Source: CAZQEZ01 sp964592475 (GTDB taxonomy: Bacteria > Bacteroidota > Bacteroidia > Cytophagales > Cyclobacteriaceae). From it: a stretch of 24,065 bases of DNA. The notes below the pieces were generated by a model. That model had not been told where the DNA came from. It was given only the letters and a program-made list of their open reading frames with translations, and ran no database searches. The position numbers and the translations under genes are program-made. How positions within the stretch are numbered: position 1 is the first letter of the stretch; each line of letters begins with the position of its first letter. The stretch covers positions 1 to 24,065 of the forward strand of contig CAZQEZ010000066.1 of NCBI GenBank assembly GCA_964592475.1, written 5' to 3'. Shown one piece after another: positions 6,927 through 14,765 of the stretch.

Positions 6927-7634
6927 TCATACAATTTTTAGCCGAGCCAAGTATTGATCATTGTTGCTTGAATAAATTACCTGGCAATGATAGCCAAGCT
7001 GACTGGCGATTTTGGAAATGGTTTTTTTATCGATGTAAATCCAACCAAATTTTTCATCTTTTTCTTTATTATATTCATATTGATAAGTTACTTCCCCAAA
7101 ATATCGATCTTTTGGAAAAAAAGTATCACGATATAAATAAGAAATATCACTGGAATCAAACAAAACCTGACCATTGTCTGACAATATATCTTTAAACTTT
7201 TTCAAAAGTTCTTTTACCCCTTCCAATGAGCCTGCCAATCCGATACCATTCATAAGCATTAAAATAGTATCGTATCTACCTTTAGGTTTAAAATTAAAGA
7301 TATCTTCTTCAATAATACTGTTCACCCCTCTTTCGGCCATTATTTTATTACATAGTGGAGATATTTCTAGCGCGCTTACTTCATTAGTTTTCTGCAATGG
7401 CAATACATGTCTGCCTGCTCCAGCCCCTACATCCACTATTTTTCCCCGGCACATGCTTAAGGCATAGAGATCCAAATCATTTAACTCGTTATATTCCAAA
7501 AAAAATACTTCTTTAGGCATTTTTTCTGGCTCGCCATAGTCATTATGTAAAATAAGCGGCTTTTTATTATTTCTATTTTTAAAATAATCCCAAAGTGCCT
7601 TACCTTGAATATCCTTAATCTCTTCGTTTACCAT
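6927..7634 (-). CDS. Class I SAM-dependent methyltransferase
   Basis: The 235-residue product has the SAM-binding motif I VDVGAGAGRHVLPL (67-80), an acidic residue after strand 2 (SALEIS, about 87-92), and EEDIF followed by YDTILMLMNGIG (motif IV region). It ends in a divergent C-terminal half with FDSSDISYL and several Tyr-rich strands. This is the Rossmann-like fold of small-molecule methyltransferases. The substrate cannot be told from sequence. An N-terminal helical part (residues 1-60) precedes the fold. The gene stands alone, diverging from the guanylyltransferase gene, with the broken amt 171 bp downstream on the same strand. Confidence 0.85.
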   Translation of the reverse strand: MVNEEIKDIQGKALWDYFKNRNNKKPLILHNDYGEPEKMPKEVFFLEYNELNDLDLYALSMCRGKIVDVGAGAGRHVLPLQKTNEVSALEISPLCNKIMAERGVNSIIEEDIFNFKPKGRYDTILMLMNGIGLAGSLEGVKELLKKFKDILSDNGQVLFDSSDISYLYRDTFFPKDRYFGEVTYQYEYNKEKDEKFGWIYIDKKTISKIASQLGYHCQVIYSSNNDQYLARLKIV

Positions 7635-7840
7635 AACACAAAATTAAGTAATGAGTATGGCATACCCAACCTGGAAATAAAAATTACCTCTTAAGCTTTA
7701 ATAATATTCAGTATTATTTATATTTTAAATTATTATCTGAACAAGTATTGCAAACCAGCTTTTTATTTATTAAAATATAGCTTGTGCGCAGCCAGAGTAA
7801 TCAAAGCCATTGAAAAGCAGTAACAAAAGCAAGAAATAGT

Positions 7841-7870
7841 TTTGTCAGCCGCAATAAAATTTTAAATTTA
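7841..7870 (+). promoter_or_regulatory. Candidate promoter of the guanylyltransferase gene
   Basis: TTTG (7841-7844), 18 bases, then TAAATTTA (7863-7870) matches the Bacteroidota housekeeping pattern TTTG-N17-23-TAnnTTTG with one mismatch at the last base. It would give a leader of about 30 bases before the ATG at 7909. Confidence 0.45.
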
Positions 7871-7908
7871 CGCCAGAGAATTTTTTTTAATACAAAGGAT
7901 TAAATCTC

Positions 7909-9006
7909 ATGCAAAGTAACAACTACGCGATCATAATGGCTGGAGGTATTGGAAGCAGATTCTGGCCCTGGAGTACCACAAAACGGCCTAAACAATTTTT
8001 AGATGTACTAGGTACCGGTAAAACTCTAATTCAACAAACTTATGAAAGAATCAACCGGATATGTCCTGCAGAAAATATTTTGGTCATTACTAATCAACTT
8101 TATGAAAATACCATAGCAGAGCAAATACCGCAAATACCAAAAGACAATATTTTAAGCGAACCGAGCCGACGAAACACGGCTCCTTGTATTGCTTTTGGCG
8201 CTTTCAAAATACAAAAAATCAATCCTGAAGCCAATATTTTAGTGGCACCATCCGACCATATTATTCTTAAAGAAGATCTATTTGTTTCTATTGTTGAAAA
8301 AGGATTTGAATTTACTACTAATAATGATGCTTTATTAACCATCGGGATCAAGCCCCATAAGCCAGAAACCGGTTATGGCTATATCCAATCCTCGGGAAAA
8401 ATTTTGGAAGATAAGCCGGATCAATGGCAACTGGCTAAGGTATCGCAATTTAGAGAAAAGCCTAACCTTGATACCGCAAAAGAATTTGTCGCCGGCGGCA
8501 ACTTTTATTGGAATGCCGGCATTTTCATATGGTCGGCAAAAGCTATTTTGGCCGCATTTGAAAAATATACCCCGGAGCTATTTCGCCAATTTGCAGAGCA
8601 TGATCAATCATTTAATTCACAAGAAGAAGAGTATGCTATTGAAAAAATTTATAGCTCCTGCGAAAATATTTCCATTGACTACGCTGTGATGGAAAAGGCA
8701 GAAAATGTTTTTGTGATTAGCACAGATATTGGCTGGTCAGACCTGGGTAATTGGAGCGCACTTCATGAAATCTCGAAAACCGATGAAGCAGGCAACGCCG
8801 CTACCGGTGATCAAGTTATCATTCACAACGCTAAAAATACGCTGGTAAAAACAACTGCCGGGAAAGTAACGGTCGTAGACGGACTTGAAGGCTTTATCGT
8901 GGTAGACGATGATAAAGCGCTGCTGATTTGCAAAAAAGAAAATGAGCAAAACATTAAGCAATTTGTAAATGAGGTGAAGGAAAAATTTGGCGAGGATTAT
9001 GTGTAA
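7909..9006 (+). CDS. manC: Mannose-1-phosphate guanylyltransferase
   Basis: The enzyme makes GDP-mannose from mannose-1-phosphate and GTP, feeding capsule, O-antigen and GDP-fucose synthesis. The N-terminal nucleotidyltransferase signature is complete: IIMAGGIGSRFWPWS followed by KRPKQFL (about residues 8-30). Further on are LVAPSDHII (metal-binding Asp), RNTAPCIAFGAF, ETGYGYIQ, FREKPN and YWNAGIFIW, all typical of the family. At 365 residues it is the short form without the C-terminal phosphomannose isomerase cupin of enterobacterial ManC, so the isomerase must be separate. It is monocistronic, with a hairpin whose left arm lies in the final codons. The function is well supported; the symbol follows the usual name. 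Confidence 0.93.
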   Translation: MQSNNYAIIMAGGIGSRFWPWSTTKRPKQFLDVLGTGKTLIQQTYERINRICPAENILVITNQLYENTIAEQIPQIPKDNILSEPSRRNTAPCIAFGAFKIQKINPEANILVAPSDHIILKEDLFVSIVEKGFEFTTNNDALLTIGIKPHKPETGYGYIQSSGKILEDKPDQWQLAKVSQFREKPNLDTAKEFVAGGNFYWNAGIFIWSAKAILAAFEKYTPELFRQFAEHDQSFNSQEEEYAIEKIYSSCENISIDYAVMEKAENVFVISTDIGWSDLGNWSALHEISKTDEAGNAATGDQVIIHNAKNTLVKTTAGKVTVVDGLEGFIVVDDDKALLICKKENEQNIKQFVNEVKEKFGEDYV

Positions 9007-9022
9007 ATATCCTCACCAAATT
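8984..9022. terminator. Bidirectional terminator overlapping the 3' end of manC
   Basis: The arm aatttggcgaggat (8984-8997) pairs with atcctcaccaaatt (9009-9022) at 13 of 14 positions across an 11-base loop containing the manC stop codon. It lies between convergent genes: manC ends at 9006 and the thioredoxin gene at 9024. The minus-strand reading continues into TTTTT. The left arm is coding sequence. Confidence 0.6.
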
Positions 9023-9023
9023 A

Positions 9024-9335
9024 TTAATAATTGTGTTCCTCAATAATTTGCTTCAATTGCTGTTTCTGCATCACACCGGACTTTCGCCACACCATTTTCC
9101 TGTTTTTAAATATAGCTAAAGTGGGCACACCCTGAATCTGATACTGCTGAGCAAGTCCCCTATTTTTATCCACGTTTATCTTAACAATTTTCACCTTGCC
9201 ACTCATATCTTTAGCCACCTGTTCCAAGATAGGAGCTTGAATTTTACATGGTTGACACCAATCGGCAAAAAAATCAACTAAAACCGGAATTTCTGAATCA
9301 ATCAGGTTTTTGAAATTTCCTTTTTTCATAATCAC
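9024..9335 (-). CDS. trxA: Thioredoxin
   Basis: This is a single-domain cytoplasmic thioredoxin of 103 residues, a disulfide reductase working with thioredoxin reductase. The active site is WCQPC with cysteines at 27 and 30, where most thioredoxins have WCGPC. The FFADWC strand, the buried Asp (LVDFF) and the cis-proline loop GVPTLAIF are present. The start is either of two ATGs two codons apart (MIMKKGNF); neither yields a signal peptide. A second protein with the same WCQPC site lies at 12088-12900. The symbol is by family, and which paralogue is the housekeeping thioredoxin is unknown. Confidence 0.9.
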   Translation of the reverse strand: MIMKKGNFKNLIDSEIPVLVDFFADWCQPCKIQAPILEQVAKDMSGKVKIVKINVDKNRGLAQQYQIQGVPTLAIFKNRKMVWRKSGVMQKQQLKQIIEEHNY

Positions 9336-9374
9336 ATTTTTTTATAGATCATTTCAAAACAGATACCATTTTAT

Positions 9375-9398
9375 AAACATGAACATTTTGTCATGTTT
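9375..9398. repeat. 8-bp inverted repeat upstream of thioredoxin gene
   Basis: The arms aaacatga and tcatgttt are perfect complements separated by 8 bases, 40-63 bp upstream of the thioredoxin start codon. The position suits a repressor or activator site, but AT-rich DNA produces such dyads by chance. Confidence 0.3.
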
Positions 9399-9614
9399 TA
9401 ATGTCATACTTTCATCTATATCTGGAAAGGTGATAAAATCATTGGCATTTCATCGGTATCAATCACTGCCTAGTACAAGTTGGAATGAAAACCTTTAAAT
9501 TCCGGGTAATTCCACAGTGTTATTATAATCTTTCTGAATCAATTATTTTTTATTAACTTCTTTCAATAAACATTCATAATTACAAAAAAACATATAATTA
9601 ATAAAATGTTAACG

Positions 9615-9644
9615 TGTGCAATAAAAGATTTATTGATATCTTTG
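9615..9644 (+). promoter_or_regulatory. Candidate uxuA promoter
   Basis: TGTG (9615-9618), 18 bases, then TATCTTTG (9637-9644). The downstream box is a perfect TAnnTTTG and the upstream box has one mismatch to TTTG. The ATG of uxuA follows 23 bp later. Confidence 0.5.
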
Positions 9645-9667
9645 CTTTAAATCAAAAATAAAAAGCT

Positions 9668-10888
9668 ATGGGAATGGAGCCAACCTGGCGGTGGTATGGG
9701 CCAGACGACACCGTAAAACTATCTGATATAAGGCAAGCCGGAGCTACTGGAATTGTTACGGCTTTGCATCATATGCCAATAGGAACTATTTGGCCTATGG
9801 ATGAAATTAATAAACGCAAACGAGAAATTGAGTTTGATGATAATTATCAGCCTGCCAAATCAAGAGGCCTCATATGGTCGGTAGCTGAAAGTATTCCGGT
9901 GCACGATTCGATTAAATTGGGTAAATCAAACCGGGATGAATATATAGAAAACTACCAACTGTCAATTGAGAACTTAGGTAAGGCGGGCGTTAAAACAGTA
10001 TGCTATAATTTTATGCCGGTACTTGACTGGACCAGAACTCAATTGGATTATGAACTAGAAGATGGTGCCAGAGCTTTACGCTTTGAAATGAATGCCTTGA
10101 TAGCGTTTGATTTATTTATTCTTAAAAGAAATAATGCTCAAAAATCTTATTCAACTGAGCAAATTGCTGCAGCAGAAATGCATTTTAATAATTTAAGCGA
10201 TGAACAAAAACAACAGCTTACAAATAATATCATTGCCGGATTACCGGGTGGACAGGAGGGTTATAATCTTGACTCATTCAGAGAAAAGTTGTCAGAATAT
10301 GAAAAGATAACTGAAAATCAATTCAGAAAAAACCTTATTTATTTCTTAGAAAAAGTTATTCCTGTGGCCGAGTCAAACAATGTAAAAATGGCTATTCACC
10401 CGGATGACCCTCCACGTTCACTGTTTGGTCTTCCCAGAATAGTATCAACAGAAAACGATCTAATGAATATAATCAATGCAGTACCAAGTAAGTATAATGG
10501 TATTACCTTTTGTACGGGTTCATTGGGAGTAAATCCTGAAAACGATTTGGTAGGTATGGTAAAAAGATTAGGTAATTATATTCATTTTGCCCATTTAAGA
10601 AGCACTCAAAGAGATTCTAATGGCAATTTTTATGAAGCCAATCATTTGGGTGGTAATGTAGACATGTATGGGGTAATACTTGGTATCTTACATGAACAAC
10701 AACGAAGAAAAGCTTTGCACAGAATGGATTATCAAATACCTATGCGTGCCGATCATGGCCATACAATTATGGATGATCTACATAAAGACGTTAACCCAGG
10801 GTACTCCGGAATTGGGTTGCTGCGCGGAATGTCAGAATTAAGAGGATTAGAAATGGGAATAGAAAAAAGCCATGGTATACCCGCTTAA
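9668..10888 (+). CDS. uxuA: Mannonate dehydratase
   Basis: UxuA dehydrates D-mannonate to 2-keto-3-deoxygluconate in glucuronate catabolism. The 406-residue product matches the family from end to end: TWRWYGP near the N-terminus, RQAGATGIVTALHH (about 22-35), YNFMPVLDWTRT, AIHPDDPP, TFCTGSLGVNPENDL, HFAHLRST, and the C-terminal MRADHGHTIMDD with NPGYSGIGLLRGM. The His and Asp residues in these motifs are the metal ligands of the family. The start may be ATG 9668 or ATG 9674; the second gives MEPTWRWYG, close to the E. coli N-terminus. No other uronate gene (uxaC, uxuB, kdgK, kdgA) is adjacent, which is unusual, and pfkA follows 182 bp downstream. Confidence 0.95.
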   Translation: MGMEPTWRWYGPDDTVKLSDIRQAGATGIVTALHHMPIGTIWPMDEINKRKREIEFDDNYQPAKSRGLIWSVAESIPVHDSIKLGKSNRDEYIENYQLSIENLGKAGVKTVCYNFMPVLDWTRTQLDYELEDGARALRFEMNALIAFDLFILKRNNAQKSYSTEQIAAAEMHFNNLSDEQKQQLTNNIIAGLPGGQEGYNLDSFREKLSEYEKITENQFRKNLIYFLEKVIPVAESNNVKMAIHPDDPPRSLFGLPRIVSTENDLMNIINAVPSKYNGITFCTGSLGVNPENDLVGMVKRLGNYIHFAHLRSTQRDSNGNFYEANHLGGNVDMYGVILGILHEQQRRKALHRMDYQIPMRADHGHTIMDDLHKDVNPGYSGIGLLRGMSELRGLEMGIEKSHGIPA

Positions 10889-11009
10889 TTTTCCTTTATT
10901 AAAAAGTCTATTGCCATGCAATTATTGAATTTGCAGCAACACCAGTTTTAGTATTCTTAAAATAGTGGGGAACATTAATTTCCTGGATGATAATCCGTCA
11001 ATTGATCTT

Positions 11010-11045
11010 TTTGTTAAGAATCAAACACAAAATTTTATAATTTTG
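11010..11045 (+). promoter_or_regulatory. Possible pfkA promoter
   Basis: TAATTTTG at 11038-11045 fits TAnnTTTG exactly. The nearest TTTG upstream (11010-11013) is 24 bases away, just longer than usual. The -7-like box lies inside the dyad at 11023-11050, so a protein on the dyad would block it. Confidence 0.35.
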
Positions 11046-11050
11046 TGTTT
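11023..11050. promoter_or_regulatory. 28-bp perfect dyad upstream of pfkA (operator or leader hairpin)
   Basis: The arm aaacacaaaatt (11023-11034) and its exact complement aattttgtgttt (11039-11050) flank a 4-base centre. The right edge is 20 bp from the pfkA ATG and overlaps a TAATTTTG box. Twelve perfect pairs are hard to explain by chance even in AT-rich DNA. It could be a repressor operator or, if transcribed, a 5' hairpin. No T-run follows, so it is not a good terminator. Confidence 0.6.
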
Positions 11051-11070
11051 ACTTAAATTGAAATATTTTC

Positions 11071-12045
11071 ATGCTTATGAAAAAAGTAGCAATTTTTACT
11101 TCGGGAGGAGATTCTCCTGGAATGAATGCATGTGTAAGAGCTGCAGTAAGAGGAGCATTATACCAAGGAATTGAAATCTTTGGAATTAATCGTGGTTACA
11201 ACGGGATGATTGCAGATGATTTATTTTCAATGAATAGTCAATCAGTAAGTAGTATTATACAGCATGGGGGTACTATTTTAAAATCAGCAAGAAGCAAAGA
11301 GTTTATGACTCCGGAAGGAAGAAAAAAAGCTTATGCTAACTTAAAAAAAAGAGGCATTGAAGGTATTATTGCCATCGGAGGAGATGGGACTTTTACCGGG
11401 GCTGATATCTTTTATAATGAATTTGGAATCCCGACTGTGGGAGCACCCGGAACAATTGATAACGATCTTTATGGCACGGATTACACCATTGGTTTTGATA
11501 CTGCAGTAAATACTGCACTTGATGCTATAGATAAAATTAAAGATACGGCTAATTCTCACGAAAGGGTTTTTTTTATTGAAGTAATGGGCAGGCAAAGTGG
11601 TGATATTGCTATTCATGCTGCTGTGGGTAGTGGTGCAGAGCTGGCGCTTGTTCCTGAAACAGTCACTTCAATTGCTGATATTGTGAGACAATTAAAAAAA
11701 GCAGGCCGAAAATCTAAAACATCCTCCATAGTAATAGTTGCCGAAGGAAACCATGAAGGTGGAGCATTTGAAATTGCCAGCCAGGTAAAAAACCAACTTC
11801 CTGATCTTAGTACCAGGGTATCTATTTTAGGTCATATACAAAGAGGTGGTTCTCCAACTTCGGCTGATAGGATATTGGCTAGTAGATTAGGACTTGGTGC
11901 ATTGGAAGGATTGATTGATGGAGAGGTGAATAGTATGGCAGGTATAATAAAAAGAGAATTAGTATTTACGCCTTTCAAAGATGCCATAAGTAAGAAAAAA
12001 CCAATGGATGCTGAAATGCTTCGAATAATCAGTATTATATGTTAA
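11071..12045 (+). CDS. pfkA: ATP-dependent 6-phosphofructokinase
   Basis: It phosphorylates fructose-6-phosphate to fructose-1,6-bisphosphate, the committed step of glycolysis. The 324-residue product has SGGDSPGMNACVRA (11-24), the ATP-site GGDGTFTGAD (103-112), where Gly after GGD indicates ATP rather than pyrophosphate use, and the catalytic TIDND (128-132). It also has GFDTAVNTALDAIDKI, EVMGRQSGDIA and HIQRGGSPTSADR. This is the E. coli PfkA (group A1) layout at normal length. The start is one of two ATGs two codons apart (MLMKKVAIF); the second gives the usual MKKVAIFTSGG. It ends in a convergent hairpin shared with the gene at 12088. With pgi 1 kb away, the area concentrates upper glycolysis. 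Confidence 0.97.
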   Translation: MLMKKVAIFTSGGDSPGMNACVRAAVRGALYQGIEIFGINRGYNGMIADDLFSMNSQSVSSIIQHGGTILKSARSKEFMTPEGRKKAYANLKKRGIEGIIAIGGDGTFTGADIFYNEFGIPTVGAPGTIDNDLYGTDYTIGFDTAVNTALDAIDKIKDTANSHERVFFIEVMGRQSGDIAIHAAVGSGAELALVPETVTSIADIVRQLKKAGRKSKTSSIVIVAEGNHEGGAFEIASQVKNQLPDLSTRVSILGHIQRGGSPTSADRILASRLGLGALEGLIDGEVNSMAGIIKRELVFTPFKDAISKKKPMDAEMLRIISIIC

Positions 12046-12082
12046 CTTTTGGTGCATTAATATTTGTGCACCAAAAGTAAAC
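12041..12082. terminator. Bidirectional terminator between pfkA and thioredoxin-TPR gene
   Basis: The arms gttaacttttggtgca (12041-12056) and tgcaccaaaagtaaac (12067-12082) pair at 15 of 16 positions around a 10-base loop. The left arm begins just before the pfkA stop. The genes converge here, so the hairpin can serve both. There is no long T-tract on the plus side. Confidence 0.65.
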
Positions 12083-12087
12083 ATGGT

Positions 12088-12900
12088 CTAATACAATGCC
12101 ATATCAAAGCTTCTTCTATATTTACGGGAAATTTCATGTGTTTCTCCAAGGTATTTGAAGATAGCAATGCAGGATTCGCGAGGCAATTCATTATGGTAGT
12201 TTTTGTCAATCATCACTCCCTCAATCAAACATTTTAAGGCAGTATCAAAATCTTTTTGCCCTAAAGCCTGCAATCCTTTCTTAATTTTGTCTTTCACCGG
12301 AGCTTCCGGTAGTTGATCTGGTAAATCGCCCTGTTTAATAAGTTCGGCGATTTTATTCAGGTAATATGTTTCATCTAAATATTGTGGATCTTTTTGAGCC
12401 ACGCGGAGATAATCTATAGCTTTTTCCGCATCGGAAAATAAATATATTTTACTTAGTAAAAATGCTACTTCGGAATGCTGTGGATTTTGCTCAATAATTT
12501 GATGCAAAACAGGTAAGGCTTCATCATACTTACCTTCGTCAAAGAGCACCTTCACCTTACCTAATTGCTCCGATTCTTCTGAAGGCACATTTTCTTTCAG
12601 CCATTTTTGTATTTGTACCTCAGGCAAAGCTCCGCTAAATTCGGAAACTATTTCACCATTTATTATCAATTTCACAGCTGGTATACCCTTCACACCAAAT
12701 TGGGTAGCTAACTGTTGATTTTCATCCACGTTTACTTTCTTCAAATCCCATTCACCATTGGCTTGTGTAGCAAGTTTCTCTAATACCGGGCCTAAAATTT
12801 GGCATGGTTGGCACCATGGAGCCCAAAAATCTACTACCTGTGGTCTTTCCTTGCTCTGTTCAAGTACTTCAACCTCAAAATTCATCACGTCATATTCCAT
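12088..12900 (-). CDS. Thioredoxin-TPR protein (CnoX/YbbN-like)
   Basis: The 270-residue product has an N-terminal thioredoxin domain (about 5-110) with WAPWCQPC, cysteines 30 and 33, and the cis-proline loop GIPAVKLI. A C-terminal helical region (about 115-270) follows, with TPR-like repeats such as ALPVLHQIIEQNPQHSEVAFLLSKIY. This is the architecture of CnoX/YbbN, a cytoplasmic redox-sensitive holdase that hands clients to chaperones including GroEL. E. coli CnoX lacks a working CXXC pair, whereas this protein keeps both cysteines, so oxidoreductase activity is plausible. The start may be ATG 12900 or the ATG five codons later. It converges on pfkA and diverges from pgi. The family is well supported; the cellular role is by analogy. 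Confidence 0.88.
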   Translation of the reverse strand: MEYDVMNFEVEVLEQSKERPQVVDFWAPWCQPCQILGPVLEKLATQANGEWDLKKVNVDENQQLATQFGVKGIPAVKLIINGEIVSEFSGALPEVQIQKWLKENVPSEESEQLGKVKVLFDEGKYDEALPVLHQIIEQNPQHSEVAFLLSKIYLFSDAEKAIDYLRVAQKDPQYLDETYYLNKIAELIKQGDLPDQLPEAPVKDKIKKGLQALGQKDFDTALKCLIEGVMIDKNYHNELPRESCIAIFKYLGETHEISRKYRRSFDMALY

Positions 12901-13040
12901 GATATTGCGCTATTAAGTTGTAATAAAAAATATGTAAAACAATTAAAACTACGAAGAAGAAATAAATTGGTTTAAATCTTTTTTTTCTTCAAATTTACAA
13001 GCACAAATCTCATTTTTTAATTTGAAACAGTAAAATTTCT

Positions 13041-14690
13041 ATGCTTAAAAAAATTAATCCTACTACTACTCAAGCCTGGCAAAAACTGACCGTTCTGCAC
13101 ACGAAATTGAAGTCCCAAAAAATGGTAGAAATGTTTGGCGGCGACCCTGACAGATTTCATAAATATTCGATTCAATGGAATGATTTACTTTTCGATTATT
13201 CGAAAAACATAGTTGATACGGATGTGATGGATGCCTTGATCAGCCTGGCTAAAGAGATTGAGCTGGAAGATGCTATCGAAAAGATGTTTAGCGGTGATAA
13301 AATAAATCAGACCGAGAATAGGGCTGTTTTACATACTGCTTTAAGAAACAGGGACAACCACCCCATAGAAGTAAATGGAAAAAATGTAATGCCTGAAGTA
13401 AATGCAGTGCTGCAACAAATGAAAATTTTTTCAGATAAATTGATATGCGGTGCCTGGAAAGGCTACACCGGGAAACCGATAGCAGATATTGTAAATATCG
13501 GGATTGGGGGTTCTGATTTGGGCCCTTACATGGTAACTGAAGCTTTAAAGCCTTATCAGAAACAACATATAAATGTACACTTTGTATCCAATGTTGATGG
13601 AACTCATATCGCGGAAACATTAAAAAAATTAAATCCTGAAACAACTCTTTTTATTGTTGCTTCGAAAACTTTTACTACTCAAGAAACCATGACCAATGCC
13701 CAATCAGCGAAAGATTGGTTTTTAAAAGTGGCTGGTGATCAAGATCACGTTAAAAAACACTTCGTTGCTTTAAGTACCAATGAAGCTAAAGTAACAGAAT
13801 TTGGTATTGATCCTCAGAATATGTTCAAATTTTGGGATTGGGTTGGCGGCCGTTATTCACTGTGGAGTGCCATTGGTCTTTCAATCGCATGTGCCATTGG
13901 TTTCGAAAATTTTGAAGAACTTTTGATTGGAGCTTTTGAGTCAGATCAACATTTCAGAAATGAACCATTTGTAGAAAACATTCCGGTAATTATGGCACTA
14001 CTCGGAATATGGTACAATAATTTCTTTGGCGCCGAATCCCACGCCATTTTACCTTATGATCAATACATGCATCGATTTGCTGCCTATTTTCAGCAGGGAG
14101 ACATGGAAAGCAATGGAAAATACGTGGATAGAAACGGGAACCCCGTAAATTACGAAACAGGCCCAATTATATGGGGAGAACCTGGCACCAATGGTCAGCA
14201 TGCTTTTTACCAATTAATTCACCAAGGTACTAAAATCATTCCTTGTGATTTTTTGGCACCCGCTCAGAGTCACAATTCGATAAGTGATCATCATCCTAAG
14301 CTTCTGTCTAATTATTTCGCACAGACTGAAGCACTTATGAAAGGTAAAAAGAAAGAGGAAGTTATTGCTGAATTAAAAAGCTCAGGTAAAAATGAAGAAG
14401 AAATAGAAAAACTCACACAATTTAAAATTTTTGAAGGTAATAAACCTACCAACTCATTCCTATTTCAAAAGCTGACTCCGCGTATGCTGGGAAAAATTAT
14501 AGCATTGTACGAGCATAAAATATTTGTACAGGGCGTTGTATGGAATATATTCAGTTTTGATCAGTGGGGTGTGGAATTGGGCAAGCAGTTGGCCAAAGAA
14601 ATTTTACCGGAATTAGAAAGTAATGAAGATATAAATTCGCATGATGCATCAACAAATGGCTTGATCAATGCTTACAAAAAGATGAGATGA
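13041..14690 (+). CDS. pgi: Glucose-6-phosphate isomerase
   Basis: It interconverts glucose-6-phosphate and fructose-6-phosphate. The 549-residue product is the long bacterial/eukaryotic type. Landmarks are the sugar-phosphate segment VNIGIGGSDLGP (151-162), VASKTFTTQET (207-217), the signature DWVGGRYSLWSAIGL, the catalytic-His segment TNGQHAFYQLIHQGT, and the C-terminal signature VVWNIFSFDQWGVELGKQ. All appear intact. An AT-rich 140-bp gap separates it from the divergent thioredoxin-TPR gene. A strong bidirectional hairpin follows at 14709-14747, before the convergent fadD. Confidence 0.97.
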   Translation: MLKKINPTTTQAWQKLTVLHTKLKSQKMVEMFGGDPDRFHKYSIQWNDLLFDYSKNIVDTDVMDALISLAKEIELEDAIEKMFSGDKINQTENRAVLHTALRNRDNHPIEVNGKNVMPEVNAVLQQMKIFSDKLICGAWKGYTGKPIADIVNIGIGGSDLGPYMVTEALKPYQKQHINVHFVSNVDGTHIAETLKKLNPETTLFIVASKTFTTQETMTNAQSAKDWFLKVAGDQDHVKKHFVALSTNEAKVTEFGIDPQNMFKFWDWVGGRYSLWSAIGLSIACAIGFENFEELLIGAFESDQHFRNEPFVENIPVIMALLGIWYNNFFGAESHAILPYDQYMHRFAAYFQQGDMESNGKYVDRNGNPVNYETGPIIWGEPGTNGQHAFYQLIHQGTKIIPCDFLAPAQSHNSISDHHPKLLSNYFAQTEALMKGKKKEEVIAELKSSGKNEEEIEKLTQFKIFEGNKPTNSFLFQKLTPRMLGKIIALYEHKIFVQGVVWNIFSFDQWGVELGKQLAKEILPELESNEDINSHDASTNGLINAYKKMR

Positions 14691-14708
14691 TTAGTTTAGG
14701 TAAAACGG

Positions 14709-14747
14709 ATAAAAGCCGAAACTAAATTAAATAATTTCGGCTTTTAT
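14709..14747. terminator. Strong bidirectional terminator between pgi and fadD
   Basis: The arm taaaagccgaaa (14710-14721) pairs perfectly with tttcggctttta (14735-14746), extended by one A-T pair outside, around a 13-base AT loop. T-rich sequence follows on both strands. It lies 19 bp after the pgi stop and 19 bp from the fadD stop. Confidence 0.9.
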
Positions 14748-14765
14748 TTATTTTTAAAGTTTGAA

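Larger units (their letters stand above)
9336..9667. other. Divergent intergenic region thioredoxin / uxuA
   Basis: This stretch separates divergent genes and should hold both promoters. A candidate uxuA promoter lies at 9615-9644. The inverted repeat aaacatga/tcatgttt (9375-9382, 9391-9398, 8-base spacer) lies about 40 bp upstream of the thioredoxin start and may be an operator or a leader hairpin. Nothing else stands out; the short plus-strand frame at 9310-9498 looks spurious. Confidence 0.45.

Noticed and set aside
7700..7718. Inverted repeat aataata/tattatt upstream of the guanylyltransferase gene
   Set aside because: Only A and T in both arms; such dyads are expected by chance in this AT-rich DNA.
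12990..12997. TAAATTTG (minus strand) as promoter of the thioredoxin-TPR gene
   Set aside because: The downstream box fits but no TTTG lies at the right distance upstream on that strand.
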